A DNA stretch of 64,000 nt from Nematostella vectensis (Eukaryota > Cnidaria > Anthozoa > Actiniaria > Edwardsiidae): the NCBI RefSeq assembly GCF_932526225.1, contig NC_064039.1:4601001-4665000 (forward strand), in the 5' to 3' direction. This document shows positions 1 to 31,411 of this stretch, one piece after another. A program made the position numbers and the translations under genes. The notes below the pieces were generated by a model, which was not told where the DNA came from, ran no database searches, and worked only from the letters and a program-made list of their open reading frames with translations. Positions within the stretch are counted from its first letter, which is position 1. Each line of letters opens with the position of its first letter.

Positions 1-306
1 GCTTATACATATACGCAAGGGAACACTGATATTGGACGACTGAATAGGGTGTGCACATTCCTACAACAGAACAAAGCTTTTTGCCGAACAACTGAGGCTG
101 TGACAGTATCTGTACACGGGATAAATCAATAGTTGCACGGTACCTTCATAAGCAGAAGCATATGGAAAACCTTGAGATCAGATGTGGATACCCAGTGGAT
201 AAACTGAGACTTGAAAGTCTAACAACAACAGCGTGAAATTTCTATGAGATACTGAACATACAGGCAGATACTCATACAAAGTTCTTTTATATATCTTTGC
301 ACTTAC

Positions 307-11533
<11,227 letters not shown>

Positions 11534-11879
11534 TGCTAACTGTATCAATGAGCAATTCAGCTATAAAGCTATAGCTTTACAATAAAACTACATTTTGAAC
11601 TGCATCAATGGGCAATTTTGGCACAAATCCGTTTCTCTTCCTTTTCGTCGGCCATATTGAAATTTACGACTGTGCGGGGGAATAGGTCGAGTCACGGGAA
11701 CGTCACGCACAAGTCACGCAAATTATTGAACAAATTATCTCCTGGGTAGGGACAGTAAATAACAATCGATCATTATTTCCCACATAAACAGAACTTTGTA
11801 GTCATATTTGAAAGGATTAACAAAAATTGCTTTATTTTTCTTTTTTCAATACCTCTCAACTTATCCAACGAATAAAGCT
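11534..11879. promoter_or_regulatory. Putative shared (divergent) promoter of AP5B1 and the RNF145-like gene
   Basis: AP5B1 starts leftward at 11533 and the first recognised RNF145-like coding sequence is at about 11880 rightward. The gap holds GGCCATATTG (a YY1-like site on the minus strand, about 11650) and three GTCACG-type motifs within about 11692-11720. No start site can be read; RNF145-like may have further 5' exons, so the layout is inferred. Confidence 0.35.
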
Positions 11880-14800
11880 ATGGTTTTAGAAATCAGTATC
11901 ACCCACCCTACCCTAGGTAAGTACAGTTCCGATCACCTGATTTCCAGTGTCTTTTATGCCTTGACTTTGGTTGACCTTTCATCGCACGATGGAAGGCAAA
12001 TGGCTAAAGGAGTCCGCAGAGAGATTTTTGAATGTTCTAGCACGGATACCCTTCTTTTATTCACTGGAAATTGTTTATACTTATACAACTGAGACCAAGA
12101 ATTCCACGTTTCTCGGATTTTTTGGTAAGTAAACGAATTAATACTTAACTCGTTTTCGTTTAGTGTCTCAGTTCAAGAAATTCCCTTCCCGAAAACTTTC
12201 GTCTGATCCTTTTTCGACAATTGTAAAGATCTTTTGTGCTGTTTTATACTAATTGTGAAAACTGTTTATTGATAAATACCAGTTTTGAACAATTTCCCAA
12301 CATAAACCACCAAACATTATCTAAATAATGTAGCAATTTACCTTGTCCTTTGTTGACATGTGCCAATCTTCCTTGATGGACGTTTGAATGGAGATATTTT
12401 GCCAATGTAAAGAAATGTCAAGAACTAACACTTCACAAACTTATAAATAGAAAAGCTAGATGAAGGTGTCTTAAAAACACAGTAGAAATGTGCCTGAGTA
12501 GTTGTAGATAGAATAATATTATTTTTTAAATAAATATTTTATATATATTTCTGACTGTATTGGGTGATTTTCCTTTGGGGATCTAAAAAAAAGGCAATAA
12601 TAATTAGTGACTATTAAAAAAACTGAGTACAAATGACAAGGAATAAACTGCTTTTTTTGTGGTCTGACCTGTTTGCCCCAAGTTGAATTATGTTTGAAAA
12701 AACATTCCATGACAGTTCATGTTGTGTTAGACAAAACATCCTCTAGGTAGAACAACAGGCCAAACCTATTAAACATAGAAGGGGAAGGGATCTGTCTGTT
12801 TTTTTTAATTTTCTAGTAAATATTTTAGTATTATTTTGTAGAGTAAAAAGGAGTCGAAATTACACAAAAAGCATGATTCACTTTCATTGCAATGCAGTTT
12901 TCAGAAAAATTTACATTGACATTTATTATTTCTTGCATTTTAGTATTGCAACTGTAGCCCTTTGAAGTGTTTGGAAGGAGGTTGCTGTTTATTTTACCAT
13001 TTGTTTTATGCAATGCTGTAATCATTTTTTTGTAGTATAATGCATGTTACTCACATAATCTGTTTCTTTTTCAGGTTATGTGTTTGGTTTGATAGGACTA
13101 TTTGCTGATTACGAGTTACTCCTCTCCTTCTATGGCTGGCTGTTCCAAGCTGCCGTCACCTATGCTATATACAGCCTTGTTGGTGAAGTGCATTACTCTG
13201 AGAAAGACCAAGCGATTACTAGTAGTCCTGGTCTTTTTAACTACCTTGACAATGTGGTAAATGATAACCACTTCTATGGGCAGATCATCGTTGCAACAGG
13301 GCTCATGTTTACATCACAAGTAAAATGGGCAGATCTCGGAATTACAAGAATGGTGTGTCTGATGTTGGTTATTCCCTTTGGAGTTGACCTCCTTGTTAGA
13401 CCACTTCCTAAACAACTACAATTTGTCCCATATATTTGCTATGTGTTTATCTTCTTGTACTCCTCCTATCTGGTTTACAAAGGCATTGAACTAGCTATAA
13501 GATGTCTTCAAAGTACTAAAGAAGCCAGCAATAATTTTTGGAGAATGGCAGAAACTTTAGGCTGGATACCGCTTTTTCGCTTACACTGGAACAGAGTTGA
13601 AATGTCACGTGTTATGGTGTTTCTATGGTGGATCAAGTTTGCACTGAGAGTTTCTATGCAAAAGCAGATAAACTGGTTCTGGTTCTTTGCAAGCTTTGGA
13701 GAATCCTGCACTACTTTGCCAAACCTACTAGCTGCAAGTATAGTTGTCTCCGAGATTTCTCGCAGTATACTTTACCACACCCAGCTTTGCTTAAAAGCCC
13801 AGCCATACCAAATCAATGAAACTTTGCATGGGTTTGGTGTTAATGAAGGGATTGCATTCTTTATTCTTAATCTTCAAATAGGGCTCGTTCAAGGAGGAAG
13901 CAAGGAGCATTCTCTTGTGAGTTGTCTGGTCATGTTTGTGACTTTGTCATTGCTTATACAAGATGCATTTGACATAACTGAGCCTATCCTCGGAATGCTT
14001 GGGGTTACATATGCAGGAAAATTTACAATGGCGCACTGCAGAGCACTGCTGGTGTCTTTAACCATCCTGATATTACCATGCTATCTTGTTTATGTCATAT
14101 GTTCAACGTTTGCTGCAGGAACCTGGTTGTTCGTGATCATTTCCAACAGTCTTGTTACAGTTGTTCAGCTTATTGGAGCATTGAGTATCTATGGCTTGTT
14201 TGTGCTCAATGTCCATAAAGAACGAAGCTGGGAGAATCTTGATGACTATGTGTACTATATCAATGCCGTGTCCAAGGTCTTTGAGTTCCTTGTTGCACTG
14301 GGGGTGGTGGCATATAGCACATGGTCAACTGTTACAAGAGATTGGAGCCTTGTAGGTAAGTACGGCATGTAACTGCTGTAGAAGCACATGTGGTTTGTTT
14401 TATATTTTGCACTGCTGTGTAAAACAAAACAGCGAGGCTTCCACAGGTTTTTTTTTTCTAACAACCTTCCATTTTTTTCCTTTTTACAAGCTTAAAATTG
14501 ACCTTGAAAAAAAGCTTCACTTTTGCACTTTAACTCCACTTGACCCTAGTGCCCGGAAAATTGCCCATAATTATCACACACATCCTTATTCTGAGTATCT
14601 ACAATAATAATCTTATAGCGTAATCTAATAGAGTATTTTTTAAGTTCAGTCACTACCATGCCAACACACGAACCTTTACCACTACACCCCTAGTCAATCT
14701 ACAATAATAATCTTGAAGCTAATCTATATACTTTTTATCTTTTAGGTACCGGCATTATATGTATCCATGCCTATTTCAATGTTTACAGCAGAGCATTAGA

Positions 14801-15038
14801 GGGCTGGAACAATTTCTTATGTCGTTTGAGTGCTGTGCGTAAAGTCAAGTCTTTGCAATCTGCAACTGAGGAGCAGCTACGGCTTCACAATGACATCTGC
14901 CCCATCTGTTATGAGGACATGAAGAGTGCAAAAGTCACTAAGTGTTTGCACTTTTTCCATGGGAAGTGTCTGAAGAAATGGTTATATGTTAAGAACAAGT
15001 GCCCACTGTGTCATACAGACATTACCCCCAGTGACTGA
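11880..15038 (+). CDS. RNF145: RNF145-like multipass RING-H2 E3 ubiquitin ligase (TRC8 family)
   Basis: Probable ER-membrane E3 ligase. Exons: about 11880-11916 (ends CCCTAG/gtaagt), 13075-14355 (a large exon encoding most membrane segments) and 14746-15038; phases agree at both junctions, giving 536 residues from the Met at 11880. Many hydrophobic helices cover the TRC8_N-type region; YYIN..FEFLVALGVVAY precedes the RING. The C3H2C3 RING has all eight ligands (CPIC, C-x-H-x2-H-x2-C, CPLC) at 14900-15024 with the family's NDICPICYEDMKSA and CLKKWLYV segments, which fit RNF145 better than RNF139. Vertebrate RNF145 is longer at the N terminus, so upstream exon(s) are probably missed; the 11880 exon is less certain than the other two. 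Homologues regulate sterol metabolism; that role here is inference. Confidence 0.82.
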
Positions 15039-16029
15039 CTATTGCCAGTATTGCAGCATATGGCGGCTGTTGGTTGAGATCTGCTGCAGTGTAGAGTATG
15101 GCTGCGGTTGGGTGATAGTTACAGAGCAAATACTGTTTGACTGGCAGTTTTTATAGTAGAATGTATAGAAGTACTGTGTGGGGTACTGTGTATGATGGGT
15201 GCCATCAGACCATAGATCTTACCACACCAAGTACAGTGTATATTTTCAGCCATTTGCTGTTATGTTACAATAATGGATATTTAGATGAAAATGGAACCTA
15301 TTTGGAATAAAATACTACACTAATTAATGTCAGGCCTTTAGCTATTTTTTATTTTAATCAAAGTAGTTTACATTATTGATGAGAATGACATTTTATTTCT
15401 TGCTCATAAAACATTTTCACATTGTGTACTATAAAAGAAACATATTGTAAATAATGTATATTAGATTCACAAATCAAATATGATTATTTATTGATCTAGG
15501 AAATTATTGATAATATTGGTATTGCATGTTATTTTTATTATAGCATTACAAATGATTATATATGGTTTTCACAATGTTGCACGCACATTCAAAATGCTAA
15601 AGACTGGAGGGCCACAGCTGATCCAAAATGGGGACGAAGGGGAATGTGACTCCAAAACTCAGCGAAAGTAGCACTCTGGCAGCATTTTCTATAGCTTTGT
15701 CAGTAAACTCCACTTCGTAAACCATTTTAGATCAGCTTTGGCCCAACAATCCTTGGCATTTTTGATACACAAGCAACATTTGTCTATTGCTACCTTCATA
15801 CAATACAACTATATTTCTGGCAAACAATATCTTGTCAACTGGAATCACATGATCTCTCACCCCCAAACAAAAGAATAAAAGAAAATGATTTAAGATAAAA
15901 GAGATGTTTACATGGAATCTGTATACCCCTATTCCTTGAAATCCTAGAAATTTAGTGTTATACCATGAAATACCCTTGTGTCATTTGTAAGGATACTTTA
16001 TACAGGGTGTACCCAGGAAATGTGTGCCC

Positions 16030-16050
16030 AACCCCCCCCCCCCCCCCCCC
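16030..16050. repeat. Poly(C) tract, about 21 C
   Basis: Uninterrupted C run directly left of the dispersed repeat at 16070-16240. Confidence 0.9.
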
Positions 16051-16069
16051 AATATTTAATGTAAAATTA

Positions 16070-16240
16070 AAGCGGCTTCCGATGGGCTGATGAAAAAAAT
16101 ATAATCTATTAGACCCTATGCTATCTAACAGGCCATCCACTTTATCAGTCACATCCTTAAAGAAACTTCCAATATACAAACTGCTTTTATAATTTTGAAA
16201 TATTTTTCACACTTTTTTTAAAAAATCATTGAAGATTGGT
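16070..16240 (+). repeat. Dispersed repeat shared with 47550-47740
   Basis: Shared blocks in the same order and orientation: CTTCCG.. GGGC, TATCAGTCAC..CTTAAAGAAACTT, ACTG.TTTTA.AATTTTGAAATATTTTT and AAAAATCAT..AGATTG.TACATAAT. About 170 bp, diverged; family unknown and ends undefined. Confidence 0.6.
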
Positions 16241-16964
16241 ACATAATTGAGCGGAAATACCCCTCTCCCTATTATGTCTGGTTACCTGGAACCATAAAAA
16301 AATCATAAGCTCCAGGTGATGACATCACACAGCTATTTTGGGCAAGTCAGGCATGTTGGGACTTCAAAGAGATTTTGTGCGTTGTTTTTGGCTTGTGAAA
16401 AACTTAATCTGAGTTAGGTGAAAGGCCCTATATGCTGTCATGCTAAAAGACTGGACTCTGTTATCCTGTAAGTACACCCTTGACTAAAGGCAAGAGACAA
16501 CTTTCATGACTATTATACCATGAAACAGAGAAAATTCAGCAGGGACAATTCGCACACAGAAATCCAAAAGAAGATACCAGGGATGTTCACAGTCTTTTTA
16601 GGTGGGTCTTTATTGCCAACTCCCTGTTCCCATATATGCGCCAGTCAATTGAAACTCCCATGGTCCCAGGGAACGGTGGGGGATTAGACTTTGACGTTGT
16701 ACAAAACAGAGAAAAGCCCCCCTCAGGACAAAACTGCAGTCAAATGCCCCTACCCCTCAGGGTGCAAACTTTAGGCAACTATCTGACATCGACAATAATT
16801 ATAATTTTTTTTATCATTTTAATTTATAATTTATTTATAATGCGCTAAAACTATGCAAACATATTCTAAAGTGCTCAACAGAGACAAATTCTTTCAAAAA
16901 CAAAAAAAAAATTAACATAACAAATTATAACACATTAAGCTAAATTAACAAGTCCATTAGGTGA

Positions 16965-17095
16965 AATAAGCCAATCCGAAAAGATTGGTTTTTAGTGCCT
17001 GTTTAAATGGCTCACAGCCTTTTATGTCCCTAATTAACTTAGGAAGCGAATTCCACACAGAAGGCCCAGCATGGGCAAAGGCCCAGTCATATGAA
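16965..17095 (-). mobile_element. LINE ORF2 C-terminal fragment
   Basis: The minus-strand translation contains FAHAGPSVWNSLPKLIRD followed by PFKQALKTNLF. This matches the C-terminal end of CR1/L2-type non-LTR reverse transcriptase proteins (the WNSLP..IR....FK..LK motif). Only this tail remains; the catalytic RT domain is not seen nearby. Confidence 0.75.
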
Positions 17096-17792
17096 AAAAT
17101 CTTTTATCTTTCAAAGCCATTACACTTCAGCGAGATATTGTACTAATAACTAGGAAGATAACAGTTACCAAAAAATGGTAAAATAAATTATTTTCATCTG
17201 GCATTAGTTATAATTCATATTTTTGCACATTTTGCCATGCAGCTTGCCAAATGCTGATACATGGAATTGCTTGCTACAGAAGAGAAAGAGTCTCAAACCA
17301 AAAACTACACAACGTTTATATTTTGTGATGTTATCCATTTGTCCTCAAGCCCCCATGGTGGGGACAAGTCTTAGAGTCAGAAACTGTCAATTCCCCCACC
17401 CCCTTGGGACAAATTCTTGTTCAAAAGTGCTCTAAGCCCCCACGTTAACCCCACACTTTCATGGGGGTGGGCGTTTCAAATGACTAGTGCAATATGTGTT
17501 GATAAAACTAAGGTGCTTTAGGCCCCCCCAACCTCACCCCAAGTAGTGCTTCCACTGAATACAATGACTTTCCCAGGGCAATAGCCAGGATTCGCTGAGA
17601 GGGGTGGTGCAGGGATAGAAATGATGCAAGAAAGTCATTGATTGGTTGATTCATCAATAAGAAAAGACAGCTTCTTAGTGGCCAGGGGGGGGGGGAGGGG
17701 TAATGGGATGGCGGCACATGTGCACCATGAGCACCCTAGCTACTGGCCTGTTTCAATGCTGTGCGCGCTGTGTCAAATGTCAGTGTTTTGGC

Positions 17793-18290
17793 TCACAAGT
17801 TATCTCGTTGCTGGGAAAGCCTTTGCTCTAGCTGCTCACTGAATTTCCAGCTGGCTAGCCCATACCCTAGTATTCCCTGAAGTCCAGCGACCCCTAAGAT
17901 ATAGGGCTTTTCCGCAGTATAAGGACGGGCGACTACCTCGAAAAGCTTCTCCAGCGTTTTGAAACTGGCCATGTTCGGTTTTCGTTTAAATGTGCTTGCA
18001 GCAATTGCCACAGATGGAAGAAAACATCCAAAGACCGCAGCTATGGCGGATCCACGAATCGCTGCACATGCAGGACACTGCAAGGTCCAATTCTGTAATG
18101 GTTTTGCTACCAGAGTTCGCCACGAAATCACGGCCAAAGTCGCACAACTAAGGGGAATGAAGATGGAGACAGATTTTGGCGCCCTTCCTAGTTGACCGTA
18201 CAGTCGGGGTAAAAAGCAAGAAGCAGCACCGCAGGCGAGGGCAACGGAAAGTGAGCTTTTATCGAGGTAGGAGTTACTTTTCACACTCAT
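17793..18290 (-). CDS. TMEM126-like mitochondrial membrane protein
   Basis: Single-exon 165-aa ORF with several hydrophobic helices. Family features I recognise: an N-terminal ALACGAASCFLPRLY segment (compare the A-LCGL--N-LFRR of TMEM126), a central PL..WTLQCPACAAIRG segment whose paired cysteines correspond to the C-x2-C of TMEM126A/B, and a following FGCFLPSVAIA helix. TMEM126 proteins are inner-mitochondrial-membrane factors in complex I assembly. Human TMEM126A is about 195 aa, so the size fits with shorter tails. Start chosen at the first Met (MSVKSNSYLDKS). Similarity is weak, so other small mitochondrial membrane families remain possible. Confidence 0.55.
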   Translation of the reverse strand: MSVKSNSYLDKSSLSVALACGAASCFLPRLYGQLGRAPKSVSIFIPLSCATLAVISWRTLVAKPLQNWTLQCPACAAIRGSAIAAVFGCFLPSVAIAASTFKRKPNMASFKTLEKLFEVVARPYTAEKPYILGVAGLQGILGYGLASWKFSEQLEQRLSQQRDNL

Positions 18291-19003
18291 TTCGAGCTAT
18301 ATCTGTGTCATTTTTGTCAGTGTCGATATATAGAAAGAGAGTGGAGGGGTGCGTACTCCATGGTTGAACGCCATAGATACATACTTCATATCCGCATCGT
18401 CATCTGGCTTCACTAACCTTCATCTACCAGTATCTACCCTCACTAACCCTCATTTAACGTAGCAATCCCTAATCAACCCTCACCCACCATCATCAACCAA
18501 TACATACTTTCTTATTAGTACACTTACCTTATTTACTGCATTTTTTCAACATGGTTAACTATTTATTTATTTCAAAGGCTTCTGATGACATCTTAGTTAG
18601 AGACTTCCGAATAAAAGCAAACAATTAAGTACCACTTGAAGCTAGAATAAGAAAACTCCTCAACTATAACCTCTCTAAAATCTACACCAAACTTTTAAAT
18701 GATACTCGATTGAGGGGAAATTTAAAGATAAGGCATGGTAAGAGTGTGCGGATAAAGACCCCTACGTGGCAAGATGGGGATTCCCCTATAAGATGTCTAA
18801 TCACAATTTCAAATCGGACATGAATATTTTGTTCTGTTTTTAAACACTTGACGAAGAATGCTTCTACCGACGAAATAATGATTATTAGCACCGTGAGATC
18901 ACCATTAGAAAAGATTGTTTCCTAGTATAAATTGTACTCACTCGATTCTGGGTTAGGGTACTCACTCGATTTTTAGCTAAGAGCGCACGCTTAACTTTAA
19001 AAA

Positions 19004-19455
19004 TCACGTGATCTGTGGATCCTCCATAAATCAGCTAAGAATCACGTGATCTGTGGATCCTTCATGAACCAGCTAAGAATCATGTGATCTGTGGATCCTT
19101 CATGAATCAGCTAAGAATCACGTGATCTGTGAATCCTACGTGAACCAGCTAAGAATCACGTGATCTGTGGATCCTTCATAAATCAGCTAAGAATGACGTG
19201 ATCTGTGGATCCTACGTGAATCAGCTAAGAATCACGTGATCTGTGGGTCCTTCATGAATCAGCTAAAGATCTCATATCTGTGGATCCTACATGAATCGGC
19301 TAAGAATCACGTGATCTGTGGATCCTTCATGAATCAGCTAAGAATCTCATATCTGTGGATCCTACATGAATCAGCTAAGAATCACGTGATCTGTGGATCC
19401 TTCATGATACAGCTACGAATCACGCAATCTGTGGATCTTTCCTTAATCAGCTATC
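19004..19455. repeat. 38-bp tandem array, 12 units, carrying CACGTG cores
   Basis: Unit starts AATCACGTGATCTGTGGATC and continues to CAGCTAAG. Seven units keep the palindromic E-box CACGTG; others vary to CATGTG, GACGTG or lose it (CTCATATC, CACGCAA). Most units also carry GGATCC. Alternating units (cttcatgaa versus cctacRtgaa endings) suggest duplication of pairs. Confidence 0.9.
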
Positions 19456-19873
19456 TGATTATCGATATTTGATTCTACGCGCCATAGGATATGTACTAAG
19501 TACGTGTCCAATGTACCTTTGTCCCAGGGCGCAAAAAAGCTTTATGTTGATAGCTCGCGCTGGCGCTCTTGAACCCAGTGGCTCAACCGGCGTGAAGAAA
19601 CCGTTTATAGTAATCCACACCACCCTATTTAGCATCGTCCACTATTTTCCTCAAGTTACTTCCTACTCAATTACTATTTTTATCTTTTGCTAGTTAAGCA
19701 TCAATGAACTTTGTTGTCAATGAACTAGCTGTAACATGCCACAGTAACTTATTTATAACCTGAAGCAGACAGGTATTGGCCTGCCGAAATATCGTTTTAA
19801 AAAAACAACTCTACGTTGTTTTTTTTACTTAAGGTTTTACTTTGATAAAGGGTTCTAACGAACTAATAAATAT

Positions 19874-19915
19874 TCAAATGTCGAAACAAGTGAATCCACT
19901 TGTTTCGACATTTGA
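19874..19915. repeat. Perfect 19-bp-stem inverted repeat
   Basis: TCAAATGTCGAAACAAGTG, a 4-nt spacer (AATC), then the exact reverse complement. It could form a hairpin or cruciform. It lies about 70 bp after a GCCGAAATATCGTTTTAA motif, possibly the end of a mobile element. Confidence 0.85.
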
Positions 19916-20612
19916 TAATTCTGGGTATTACAAAAATCTTATCCAATAATTGCTTATAATCGGATCGAAAAAATGTTTAATAATTTTTGTCTTAGCTTTT
20001 TTTATTTATTTTTTTTCCAGCAATCCATTTCGACGCTCAAAAAGGAAAGAAAAACTGGCCCAGCTTCAGAAAGAGCGTGAACATTGTGTTTGTCATATAA
20101 CAGCTGATAGGCATTATCCGGTCAGAAGTGCCAACAGTGAATGGAAACACGAAGGTTATCACAAAGTTGCCATAACGAAAGATGTACAGTAACGACTTAC
20201 ATTACCACAAGTATTGTAGATTTTATTAAAACTGTCATGGGCCTCCTTAAGGTTTGATTAAAACATATTTTTAATGATTCTCTCTTTTTTTCTCCTTTCG
20301 ATTTTCTTTATTTTTTTGCCATTTTTAATTTTTACTAAAAGTGAAGGCCTTGTTTGTTGTGTCAGCCCAAAGCTGGATAATTAAGGGTCAATTAAAGACC
20401 TATTCTTCGGTCAACGGCTAATTGAAGTCATTTAAGCGCTTTCTAACGGTCAAAGTATTGGTGTAAACAGCCGAGCAGATGTACCTTCAAATGTATTGAC
20501 GGACAAAAAGTTGTGTAAATATACGGTTTAATTCATTATGGCAAGGGCGTATAAATAAGCCGCATCGCCAACATGTTTCATGCTTCACGGAAAGGTACAT
20601 GTTCCCGTTATC

Positions 20613-30281
<9,669 letters not shown>

Positions 30282-31411
30282 AATGTCTTGGACGAAGACG
30301 AACTAAATTACGACTTAGCATTACAAAAAGAAATAAAGAGCAAAACTTACAAACACTTGTATCTCGTGTCTGGATGTGAATGTGTTTAAATGATTCAAAT
30401 GTCAGGAGAGGAGAGAGTTTTGATAAAGAGTCTGTTGTTTCAATTATAATGATTTGCCTAAGTCTGCCGTACATTTATTTGTCTTCGTGGGCTGAACAAA
30501 TTGTTTTGAAGGATTAAAGTTGTTCTTTTTGTGTGTAATCTGTTGAAGTTGAACCTACCCAATCATGCTCTGCTATTGTTAACACACGGGTAGCTTTAAA
30601 TTTATAAAGGAGGCATGCCTTCTCGTGTGTTTTAACAACTGGTCAATACACTCAATGATTGGAATAGAAGTAAAAACTTACATTAATTTTTCGGTTAGGT
30701 ATTCAAAACATTTTGAAACTAGGAAATTAAGATGACGAATACGATTTTTATTAGGCATTTATGACTGAGAAAAAGAAATCTTTAATATTTTACAAAATGC
30801 TTATTGAGAAGCTGAATCAACAAACAATTAGAAAATGTCACTGGCTATAATATAACATAGTAGTGTATAATAGGCCGAATTACACGAGGGTTGGTGATAT
30901 AAGATGGGCCACTATTCAGAGACTTGCTCCGAGCGACGAATCCTACTTTGGCTGTTCTTCCTTCTCGTATTATACAACAAAACAGGTTTGTTTAGCTACT
31001 ACTGAAATAAATAATATAGCTATGCTAAAATCAAGAAAGAAAAAACACGGTATCTTTTAAAAGAAATACAATAGAAAAGAAAATAACAATTACCACAATT
31101 CTCGAAGATCCAGTTTACAACTGCATATTACATAGCCATGATTGTAAGAAGAGGGGTCGTTTGGAGAGCTGTGTGTGGGGAAGGGCGTCTTCATTTAGTA
31201 GACCATTTTTCTCTTAGACATCTCTAGCTCACAGCGTTACTCAAATTTCTTTAGTCGAATAGGTTGGTAAAACAAAGCGCGCTTACCAATTTTGAGGACA
31301 AAAATCAGGTCGAACACCTAGCCTCCTTAAAAGAAGTCTGTCGTTTGTATATCGTTTTTTTGTTGTTGTTGTCGAGTTTTCTAATAATAATTAAGCTCTC
31401 TCATCCTCCAG
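30282..31411. other. Intergenic, no gene seen
   Basis: After the polyserase TAA; ATTAAA/AATAAA-like signals occur at about 30334. The first exon(s) of the CUB gene, which should encode a signal peptide, probably lie here but I could not identify them. Confidence 0.5.

Larger units (their letters stand above)
15039..16960. other. Intergenic/3' flank, no gene seen
   Basis: AT-rich DNA after the RNF145-like stop. AATAAA-type signals occur at about 15306. It includes a poly(C) run (16030-16050) and a dispersed-repeat copy (16070-16240). No convincing exon was seen. Confidence 0.6.
18291..20612. other. Intergenic, no gene seen apart from repeats
   Basis: Between the TMEM126-like start and the protease gene. 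Contains the 38-bp array (19004-19455) and a perfect palindrome (19874-19915). Small ORFs here look random. Confidence 0.6.
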
